A stretch of 64,000 bases of DNA from Paludisphaera soli. GTDB lineage: Bacteria; Planctomycetota; Planctomycetia; Isosphaerales; Isosphaeraceae. Where the stretch lies: the NCBI RefSeq assembly GCF_011064595.1, contig NZ_JAALJI010000003.1, positions 124,001 to 188,000 of the forward strand. The letters are read 5' to 3'. This document shows, piece by piece, positions 19,920 through 28,800 of this stretch. The position numbers and the translations under genes are program-made. The notes under the pieces are model-generated. The model was not told the DNA's origin. It made no database searches and saw only the letters and a list, made by a program, of their open reading frames with translations. Position 1 is the stretch's first letter. Every line of letters begins with the position of its first letter.

Positions 19920-22900
19920 ATGGCCCAGGAACGATCCGCCGACGTCATCGTGCCCGTCACGCTCGGCGGACCAGCGATCCTGAGCCGACTCCGCAGGATC
20001 CTGGACTGCAGCGGCCCCCCCCTGCGACGACTTCTGGTCGTCGACGACGGCTGCGCCGATCGCATCCTCTCCCAGGGGCTCGCGGAGCTGTGCGAGACGG
20101 ACCCGAGACTCCAGCATCTGCGGTGTCCGCGAAGCCTGAGCTGGGCCGATTACGCGAACCGCGGGCTCACGGAACGCGGAGGCGACGTCATCCTGCTCGC
20201 CCCCGACGCGCTGCCGACCGCCGGTTGGATCGAGCCCCTGGCGGACGCGGCCCACTCCGAGGAGCGCGTCGCCCTGGCCGTCCCGCTGACCGACGGCGAC
20301 GGCTTCGACGGCGCGGCGGGATCTGACGAGACGGCGGTGAAGCTGGCCATCACGGGGCTGCCCGAGAGCGTCTTCACGCCTCGGTCCGGCGCGGTGTGCA
20401 GCTACCTCCGGGGCGACGTCCTCGACGCTGTGGGCCTGCTGGACCCGTCGCTGAGCTCGCCACGCGCGGCCTTGGACGATTGGCTGATGCGGGCGTGTTC
20501 GCTGGGCTTCTTCGCCAAGCGCTCCGGCCGGTCGGTGGTTCTTCGAGACCCCGACGGGGCCGACGACGCCAAGGGCGACGAAGTTGCGGACCGAGGGATC
20601 CTCGACGCCCGCCATCGCTACATGAGCGGGCAGGCGAGTCGGGATGCCGGCACGCTCGACGGCTCCCTGGCGGCCCACGCGGTGGAGTTCCAATCGACCG
20701 GACGCATCAAGGTCGCCCTGGACCTCCGGCACCTCCCCCTGGAGATGAACGGCACGAAGATGTATGCCGTGAACCTGGGCAAGGCCCTCGCGGCGACGCC
20801 CGAGGTCGACCTGACGCTCCTGGCCGTCCATCCGTTGCAGGCCGACGGGATCGAGGGGCGCCTGGTCTCGCCCGACGAATGGGCCGACGACGTGGCGATC
20901 GTCCACAAGCCCGCCCAGATCTTCGACCGGACTCACGCCCGGCTGCTTTTCGAATCGCGGGCCCACGTCGTCTTGACGTATCAAGATCTAATCGCCTATC
21001 GCATGGCGCACGTCTTCGCGGACGAGGTCGAATACAACGCCTACCAGAAAACGAGCCGGCTGACCCTCCCGGCGGCGCAGGCCGTCCTGACCTACTCGCG
21101 GAACACCGCGGACGAGGCGGCGTCGGAATTCGGCCTCGACCCCGAGGTGATCCACCCGATCTTCCTCGGCGTCGACGTCGAGGCGTTCGCTCTCGACGTC
21201 GACGTGGAGGAGACCGTCTCGACGCTCGCGAAGTTCGATCTTCCCGGCCGATTCTTCCTGAGCCTGGCGTCGGACTACCCGCACAAGAACCTCGCGGGGC
21301 TGCTGGACGCCTACGCCATGTTCCGCAAGTGGTGCACCGCGGGCGAGCCCCCCGCGCTGGCCCTGGCCGGCCGCGCCCCGCGATCCGAGGCCGGTTTCGC
21401 GGACCGTCCCGGAGGCGCGATCCCGGGCGTCCACTTCCTGGGCGTGGTGAGCCACGAGGAATTGCGGGTCCTTTATCAGATGACGGAGGCCCTCGTCTTC
21501 CCATCCCTGTATGAAGGCTTCGGCCTCCCGCCGCTGGAGGCCATGGCCGCGGGCGCGCCGGTGATCGCGATGCCCTTCTCGTCGATCCCCGAAGTCTGCG
21601 GCGACGCGGTCCTGTATGCCGAAGGCCTGTCGCCGGTCGACCTCGCCCGGGCGATGCAACGGATGGCGGCCGAACCGGACCTGCGCCGTGAGCTTCGATC
21701 CCGAGGTCGGGGGCGGGCGGAAGGGCTTTCGTGGGAGAAGACCGCGAAAGAGACGGTGGAGGTCTACCGCAAGGTCCTCCTGAATCCCTCGCCCCGGACG
21801 CTCCAGGCCCGACGTTCCCTGAGCGAGGCCATCGTCCTCTGGTCCCGGCCTCCCGCCGAGACGACGATCCCGGCTCCTGAGGTCGCCGAGGTCGCCGAGG
21901 TCGCCGTCGAGGTTCCGAGCAAAGCGGAGGTCGAGGTCGAGATCGTTCCGGAGCCGATCGAGGCGATCGAGTCCGAGCCAGCGCTCCAGGTTGAAACCCA
22001 ACCGTCCGCTCCGGTCGAGGTCCCCATCGCCGCCTTCATCGACCCTCCGCCGACGATCGAGCCCGAGCCTCTGGGCGTCATTGGCGCCTGCCAGGCCCTG
22101 AAGGCGGCCGTGGGACGCCGGGCTCGGCGCGACCTGACGCGTCGGGCGACGATCCAGCGGGCCCGCCTGGCCCGATTGAAACGGCTCACGCATCGCTTCC
22201 TCCAGGTCGCCAGGACCGACGGGCTGCGGGCCGCGTACGGCAAGGCGACGCGCAAGGCCAAGAACAAGGTTCGGCACACCGTGCGTCGGCTCTGGCCCGC
22301 GCGGACCGCTCGGGGATCGGGCTGTTCCTATTTTCGGCCCGAGCAGCCCCTCGAAGCCTATGAAGCCTGGCGGCTGATCAACGGCCCCTCGGCCTTACGG
22401 GCCGCGAGCCTCGCCGAGAAGGTCGAGGCCCTCGACCGGCCGATCGCGTTCTCGATCCTCGTGCCGGTGTACAACACGGCGCCCGAACTTCTCGACGCGG
22501 CCGTCGCGAGCGTGCTGGGCCAATCCTACCAGGATTGGGAGTTGATCCTGGCCGACGACGCCAGCACCGATCCGTCGCTGGCCGCGTATCTTGCGACGGG
22601 CCTGCCGCGAGACCCTCGCATCAAGCTCGTACGTCGCGAGGTCAACGGCAACATCTCGGCCGCCACGAACTCGGCCGCCGAGCTGGCCACCGGGGAGTTC
22701 TTCGTCCTCCTGGACCACGACGACGTGCTCCATCCCGAGGCCCTGTCCCACCTGGCGATCGGGTTGGCTGGGGCGGAGGACGTCGACCTTGTCTATTCGG
22801 ACGACGACAAGTTGGGCACGGACGGTACGCGCCTCGCCCCGCAATTCAAGCCGGACTGGTCGCCCGAGCTCCTGCTGTCGTTCTGTTACACCGGCCATTT

Positions 22901-25331
22901 GACCGCGGTGAGGGCGAGCCTTTACCGCGAAGTCGGCGGGATGCGGCTGGGGTTCGAAGGGTCGCAGGACCATGACTTCTGGCTGAGGGCGTCCGAGAAG
23001 GCGCGACGGATCGAGCACATCCCGCAGCTCCTCTACCACTGGCGGGTGCTCCCGGGCTCCACGGCGGCGAGCGGACACGAGAAGCCGCACAGCTTCGAGG
23101 CCGGCCGCCGCGCCGTCCAGGAAGCGTTCGCGCGCCGGGGCGTCCCCTGCCGCGTCGAGCAGCCCGAGTGGGCGGTCGCGGCCGGATGCGGGATCTTTCA
23201 ACCCGTCATGCCCGACGACGGTCCGTCGGTCGCCATCCTCATCCCGACGAGAAACCAGAAGAAGCTCCTGCACAACCTCCTCAGGTCGCTGGAGAAGACG
23301 AGCTATCGCAACTACCGGGTCTACATCATCGACAACGAGAGCGACGACCCCGAGACGCTCGATTACCTCGCGAAGGTCCCTCACACGGTCCTTCACATCC
23401 CCAACGTCGACGGTTGCTTCAACTACGCGGCCATCCACAACACGGCCGTGGCCCGCGTGCAGGAGGAGATGCTGCTCTTCCTCAACAACGACGTCGAGGT
23501 CATCGAGCCGCGCTGGTTGAGCCAGATGGTCGGATGGGCCATGCTGCCGGGCGTCGGCACCGTCGGGGCGCGGCTGCTCTACTCGGACCGGAGGATCCAG
23601 CACGCGGGGATCGTTCACGGGCTCCACGAGGGCCTGGCCGGTCACGCGTTCAAGCTCCTCCCGTGGTGGGACGGCGGCGCGATGGGGCTGGCGCGGGTCA
23701 CGCGCGACTGCCTGGCCGTAACCGCCGCCTGCATGCTCACGCCTCGCAAGCTGTTCCTGGATCTGGGCGGCTTCAACGAGGCGGAGTTCGGCGTCGCCTA
23801 CAACGACGCAGACTACGGCTACCGCATCCACGACTCGGGCCGTCGCAACGTCTTGTGCGCCGAGGCCGAGCTGTTCCACCATGAAGGCGCGACGCGAGGG
23901 TTCGGCGACAACCCCCGGGAGGAGGCGAACTATCGACGCATCCACGGCCATCGCCGCGACCCGTACTTCAGCCCCCACTACGACGCCCTGAGCGAATCCT
24001 TCGAGATCAAGCCGACCGTCGTCCCGGTCTCCGCGGCCGGACGGCCCGTGCGAGTACTGGCCGTCTCGCACAATCTGAATTGGGAAGGGGCGTCGCGTTT
24101 CGAATTGGAGCTGACGAGCGGGCTCAAGGCGTCGGGCGAGGTCGATCCGATCGTGGTGAGCCCGGTGGACGGACCGCTTCGCGAGGAGTACGAAAAGGCG
24201 GGCGTCGCCGTCCGCATCGACCCCTCCATCGTCTGCCTGTTCGGAGGCGAAGTCGCCTATGCCGAGGCCCGAGATCGGACGATCGGCCTGCTGGCCGAGC
24301 AGGGTTGCGACGTCCTCCACGCCAACACGCTCCAGGGCTTCTGGGCGGTCGACGCGGCGCGGCGGGCACGCGTCCCTTCGATCTGGAGCATCCACGAGAG
24401 CGAATCGTGGCAGACCTACTTCGACCAGTTCCCGGCAGAGATCGGCCGCATCGCCCTGGGCTGCATGGCGGACCCTTACCGCGTCGTTTTCACCGCTCGG
24501 AGTTCGGCCGAGGTCTGGAAAGACCTGAATACCCGGGGGAACTTCGACCTCGTCCGCTACGCCCTGAACGTCGGGCGATTCCAGGCCGAGTTGGCCGACT
24601 GCCCGCGCGACTCCGCCCGCGCGGCGTTGGGTTTGTCGATGGATGAGGTCTGCGTCCTGCTGCTGGGCACGGTCTGCGACCGCAAGGGTCAGCACGATCT
24701 CGTCCACGCCTTCCGAAGCCTGTCACCCGACGCGGCGAGCCGGATTCGGTGCGTCGTCGTCGGGGCTCGGGACTCGCTCGAATACAGCCGCCACCTGAGG
24801 CGGCTCGCGTCCGAACTCGGGGCCGATCGTCGCGGTCGTTTCCACATCGTCGACGAGACCGGGGCCACCGCGCCCTACTGGCAGGCGGCCGACGTCTTCT
24901 GCTGCACGTCGAGGGTGGAGAGCTACCCCCACGTCATCCTGGAGGCGCTCGGCCGGGGCTTGCCGATCGTCTCGACGCCGGTCTACGGGATCCCCGAGCA
25001 GGTCAGGCCGAACCTCAACGCGTTGTTCTATGGGCCCGGCGACGTGCGGGCGCTGGCGAAGCATCTGGAGGTCCTGGCCCGCGACGACTCGAAGCGGGCC
25101 GCGATGGCCGAAGCCTCGTCCTGGATCCTCCGCGCCCTCCCGAGCCACGCCGACATGATCGAGCGCTATGGCAAGCTCTTCCGCGCCGCGGCCGAGAGCT
25201 CCGTGGCCGGCGAGGCGTCGCGACCGATCCCCGCCGCTTCCGGAGGGGCCGACGACCTCTATCGACTCGATCAAGGGCACGCGAGCATCCTGCGTGTTCG
25301 GACGTCGATCTCGGCCACGATCTCCGAATAG
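19920..25331 (+). CDS. Giant multi-domain glycosyltransferase (GT2/GT4/GT2/GT2/GT4)
   Basis: 1803 aa, several times a normal glycosyltransferase. Reading order: an N-terminal GT2-like domain (residues 1-250; VDDGCADRILSQG and LAPDALPTAGW); a GT4 domain starting at RIKVALDLRHLP (262) with its donor-site box SLYEGFGLPPLEAMAAGAPVI near 528; an acidic Glu/Val/Pro hinge (about 650-725); a basic helical stretch; a GT2 domain (FSILVPVYNTAPELL at 844, DHDDVLHPEAL); a second GT2 (SVAILIPTRNQKKLL at 1103, FLNNDVEVI); and a final GT4 (VRVLAVSHNLNWEGASR at 1377, SRVESYPHVILEALGRGLP). GGAGG lies 5 nt before the ATG. Such fusions assemble repeat-unit polysaccharide at the cytoplasmic face of the membrane; no transmembrane segment is seen. 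Linkage and sugars are unknown. Confidence 0.9.
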   Translation: MAQERSADVIVPVTLGGPAILSRLRRILDCSGPPLRRLLVVDDGCADRILSQGLAELCETDPRLQHLRCPRSLSWADYANRGLTERGGDVILLAPDALPTAGWIEPLADAAHSEERVALAVPLTDGDGFDGAAGSDETAVKLAITGLPESVFTPRSGAVCSYLRGDVLDAVGLLDPSLSSPRAALDDWLMRACSLGFFAKRSGRSVVLRDPDGADDAKGDEVADRGILDARHRYMSGQASRDAGTLDGSLAAHAVEFQSTGRIKVALDLRHLPLEMNGTKMYAVNLGKALAATPEVDLTLLAVHPLQADGIEGRLVSPDEWADDVAIVHKPAQIFDRTHARLLFESRAHVVLTYQDLIAYRMAHVFADEVEYNAYQKTSRLTLPAAQAVLTYSRNTADEAASEFGLDPEVIHPIFLGVDVEAFALDVDVEETVSTLAKFDLPGRFFLSLASDYPHKNLAGLLDAYAMFRKWCTAGEPPALALAGRAPRSEAGFADRPGGAIPGVHFLGVVSHEELRVLYQMTEALVFPSLYEGFGLPPLEAMAAGAPVIAMPFSSIPEVCGDAVLYAEGLSPVDLARAMQRMAAEPDLRRELRSRGRGRAEGLSWEKTAKETVEVYRKVLLNPSPRTLQARRSLSEAIVLWSRPPAETTIPAPEVAEVAEVAVEVPSKAEVEVEIVPEPIEAIESEPALQVETQPSAPVEVPIAAFIDPPPTIEPEPLGVIGACQALKAAVGRRARRDLTRRATIQRARLARLKRLTHRFLQVARTDGLRAAYGKATRKAKNKVRHTVRRLWPARTARGSGCSYFRPEQPLEAYEAWRLINGPSALRAASLAEKVEALDRPIAFSILVPVYNTAPELLDAAVASVLGQSYQDWELILADDASTDPSLAAYLATGLPRDPRIKLVRREVNGNISAATNSAAELATGEFFVLLDHDDVLHPEALSHLAIGLAGAEDVDLVYSDDDKLGTDGTRLAPQFKPDWSPELLLSFCYTGHLTAVRASLYREVGGMRLGFEGSQDHDFWLRASEKARRIEHIPQLLYHWRVLPGSTAASGHEKPHSFEAGRRAVQEAFARRGVPCRVEQPEWAVAAGCGIFQPVMPDDGPSVAILIPTRNQKKLLHNLLRSLEKTSYRNYRVYIIDNESDDPETLDYLAKVPHTVLHIPNVDGCFNYAAIHNTAVARVQEEMLLFLNNDVEVIEPRWLSQMVGWAMLPGVGTVGARLLYSDRRIQHAGIVHGLHEGLAGHAFKLLPWWDGGAMGLARVTRDCLAVTAACMLTPRKLFLDLGGFNEAEFGVAYNDADYGYRIHDSGRRNVLCAEAELFHHEGATRGFGDNPREEANYRRIHGHRRDPYFSPHYDALSESFEIKPTVVPVSAAGRPVRVLAVSHNLNWEGASRFELELTSGLKASGEVDPIVVSPVDGPLREEYEKAGVAVRIDPSIVCLFGGEVAYAEARDRTIGLLAEQGCDVLHANTLQGFWAVDAARRARVPSIWSIHESESWQTYFDQFPAEIGRIALGCMADPYRVVFTARSSAEVWKDLNTRGNFDLVRYALNVGRFQAELADCPRDSARAALGLSMDEVCVLLLGTVCDRKGQHDLVHAFRSLSPDAASRIRCVVVGARDSLEYSRHLRRLASELGADRRGRFHIVDETGATAPYWQAADVFCCTSRVESYPHVILEALGRGLPIVSTPVYGIPEQVRPNLNALFYGPGDVRALAKHLEVLARDDSKRAAMAEASSWILRALPSHADMIERYGKLFRAAAESSVAGEASRPIPAASGGADDLYRLDQGHASILRVRTSISATISE
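21879..21905 (+). repeat. Three tandem 9-nt repeats in the hinge of the giant glycosyltransferase
   Basis: GAGGTCGCC is repeated three times exactly, in frame, encoding EVA-EVA-EVA from residue 654. It lies in the acidic linker between the first GT4 and the following GT2 domains, a place where length can vary without harm. Confidence 0.75.
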
Positions 25332-25846
25332 TTCGAGGGATCGAGAGCGTTCTCGGTGGGAAACCCCGAGGCTTATGCTTTTCGGGCTCGCGGCATCAAG
25401 ACGGACGAGAAGCGTTGCCGTTCGAGGAACCGAGCCGTCTCGACTTCGCGATGCAAGCGGATTGTGAACAGGCTCGGCCGCAGGCAACCAAACCCGCGGG
25501 GCCGATGATCGCGGGACCCACCCTGATCGCATCGGCGAGGGTCCGGGCCTGAGCGTTTCCAAGTGGGCCTCTCACCGCAAACGACCAGACGGCCGCCCTC
25601 GCATCATCGCGACGGCGGCCGTCTGGTCGATTCAGGATCCAGCCTCACTCCGAAAAGCGATCGTCAGAAGGCGAAGGACGCAAAGATACAGGCCGGCGAT
25701 CCGAAACCCTTCGCTCGGTTCTCGATTGCTACCTGCATCGGGGTGGTGACGCCGTAGATGCTGAAACGAAGGATCCTATCCGGGGCCGGCTGCCTCGGTC
25801 GACCCGGAGCCTCGGCGGGCGACTTGGTCGCGCGAACGTTCTGGCG
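25332..25846. other. Convergent intergenic region, 515 bp
   Basis: It separates two convergent giant glycosyltransferase genes. Apart from the large hairpin at 25582-25629 I see no gene, promoter pair or repeat. Short reading frames exist on both strands but none looks like a protein. Confidence 0.5.
25582..25629. terminator. Bidirectional terminator-like hairpin, 16-bp stem
   Basis: CGACCAGACGGCCGCC (25582-25597) and its exact complement (25614-25629) flank a 16-nt loop. It sits between two convergent genes and could terminate both. No long T-tract is present. Confidence 0.6.
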
Positions 25847-28800
25847 TCAGGCGCTCTCGCGAGAGGCGCAACTCGTCCGCTCGGGGGCGCTGGTCGTCGG
25901 AAGTCCCTCGCGTGGGAAGACCAGGAAGTCGCGGGCGTGGAAATAGGCTTCGACGCAGACGTGGGCCGCGTGTCGGACGTCGAACCGAGCCTCGAAGAGC
26001 TGTCGTGCCCTGCAGACGTGGTCGGCGTGGAGGTCGGCCTGGCGAAGGTAGCGGAGCATGGCCGCGACCATGCGGTGCACGTCCAGCCCTGTGTGCTCAT
26101 TCGCTTTCGGGGCGATCCCGGCCGTGCAGCCGTCGAGCGTCAGCATGTCGTGGATCGGCCCTCTGTTGGGGGCGATGACGGGGAGGTGGCTCGCCAGGGC
26201 CGCCGCGACGTGAATCGACGTCTCGGCCGAGAGTTCCCCGGCCGGAGCCAGGGCCGCGTCGCACTGGCCCAAGAGACAGCGGAGGTCGCGGTCCGCGGAC
26301 GCGGCGATAGCGGAATCTCGGGGGTCGGCTCCGGGCTCCGTGAGAACCAGTCGCACGCGGCGACCGCCCCGCTCCACGGCCGGTAGTCGATTGAGGATTC
26401 GGACGGCCGTCATCGCGTCCCGGCTCGCCCGGGACGAGCCCGCGCCCCCGGGGACCAGATAGACGAGGAACTCGCCTTGCCTCTTGACGATCGGGCCCGT
26501 CTTCTCAACCCGCGTGTCGTCGTTCTTGAGGCCCGGGAAGAGCAGGAGCCAGCGGCGCGAGGCCAGCTCGGCCCAATGCTCGTCCAGGGCCGGCGCGACG
26601 GGAGTCTGGTGGAAGACGCCGGAGATCAATTCCTTCGTTCGAGCTGGACGCAGTTCCGGGCTGGAGCATCCCGCCTCGTGGTGGACGAACCAGGGGAGGT
26701 TCAGATCGGCGTTGATCTGCGCGACGAGCCGGTCGCCCGAGGGATTGAGGGAGTGGACGACGTCGATCTCGTGGAATCGGATCAATTCCTGGAGGACCGT
26801 GACGCGTACGCGACCGGCGATCGAGCCTTCAGGCGCCTCGGAGGCGGACCAGGGAGTCGTGCCGAGGGTCCCTTCGAGGAGGACGACGCGATCGCTCAGT
26901 CGCTCCTGCAAGGCCAGCCCCGCCTCGCCGGGAGCGGCCGCGCAGAGGAACACGCGATGGTCGCGGGCCAGCTCGTCGGCGAGGTCGATCGTGGCGGTCG
27001 CGGCGAGGCCGGATTCGGAGCCGTCGACGACGAGCAGGATCTTCAACTCGCCGGTCGCGTCGAGCTTGCGGCGGAAAAGCTCGCGGATCTCGCCCAACGG
27101 ACGTCCGGTGCGAGGGTTGTTCATCAGCGAGGGACGTTTGAGGGCGAACCGCTCCGTCATCAGCTCGTATTCGAACAGGGTCTGGCCGAGGCTGCGCGCC
27201 ATGGCGTTGAGCGAGACGTCGAACGTCTCGAAGATGCGTCGCTTGACGTGGAGCGTTTCCTCGGCGTGGGTGTCGGCCTTGATCGACTGGAAGGAGACGG
27301 TCTGCTCGTGTCGCCGGTAGTCGTTGAGCGACTCGGGCACGAACGCGATCTTCCCGCCGCGGATCATCAACGCATAAAACAGCCAATCGCCGGCGAACCG
27401 CATGCCCGCCAGCTCGTCGGCGAAATCGAGCCGCTCTGGCTTGCGGAAGAGGACGGCGCTGGCGTTGGGGACCGTGTTCTTCTGGCTCAGCGCGACCTCA
27501 GCCTCCTCGGCCGCCTCGGCGCGGTAGGCCTTCCGCCATCTCGCGACATCCAGGTCGTCGGTGTGGCCGAGGAAGTCGGCCGCCCAGCGCTCGTCGTTCG
27601 GGCCGATGAGCCCCGACTGGCAGTAGGCCAGGATCACCTCGGGGTCGTGAAACTCGGGGATCAGACGTTCCAGGAACTGGGGCCGGCAGGAGTCGTCGGA
27701 CTCGGCGAACCAGATCAGGTCTCCGGTGGCCAGGTCCATCCCCTTCATCCACTGGCGGAAGGTGCTGCCGCTGTTCTCCTCGTTGACGATGATCCGCATC
27801 GGCACGGGCGACTCGGGCGCCAGGCGTCGCGCCACCTCCACGCTGTCGTCGGGCGACGCGTCGTCGAGGAAGATGATCTCATGCGGCCGGACGGTCTGCT
27901 CGAACAGGCTTCGCAGCCGCGTCTCGAGGAAGGGGGCGTGGCGGTAGTTCGGCACGATCACCGAGACCTTGAGGCTCGGCGCCGGACTGTAACCGTAATC
28001 GGCGCGGAGGATCGTCAGGAACTCGTCCATGAAGCGCGGCCAGGTGAACAGGCTGCGGACGACGGTCCGTCCTCGACGGCCCATCGTCGACCTCGCGTCG
28101 TCGTCGTTCAGGAGCTCGCGGATCGCGCGGGCCATCGCGGGGACGTCCAGGTACGGGACCGCGACGCCGCCGCCGTCGAGCACCTCGGGCGCTCCACCGG
28201 AGCCCTGGAAGGCGACGACCGGCAAGGCGCTCTCCATCGCCTCCAGGTTCGCGAACGGGCAAGGGTCCTCTCGCGAGGTCAGGGCGAAGACGTCGGCGGC
28301 GAGAAAATACGGAGACAGGTCGCCGCGGACGCCGGCGAAAAGGATCCGATCGGCGAACCCGGAAGCCTCGACGTCGTGCCGGAGCCACTGGAAGAAGTCC
28401 GGCAGGACGACATGGCCGAACCAGACGAAATAGGTCCGCTCGGCCAGATCGGCGGTACTCGGGTCGGAGAGGACCGTCCGCGCGGCCTGGACGAAGAGAT
28501 CGGCCCCCTTGCGGAGGTCGATCGTGCCGCATCCGAGGATGATCCGCGCGTCGTCGGGCAGGTTCAGCTCGGCCCGCACGCTCTCGCGCATCTCCTCGCG
28601 CGAGAGGCCCCGCGTCTTCGCGTCCAGGCCGTATCGGACCGTCTGGATGCGGTCGGCGCCGACGTCGAATCGGTTGATGAGGGCGTTGCGAACGACCTCG
28701 GCGGGGACGATCGTTCGACGGCTCGCGGCCTTGATTCGTTCGATCGCCTCGACGCCGCCGAGGATCTCGATGAAGGTCGGAAGCTCGTGGATCCAGGACA

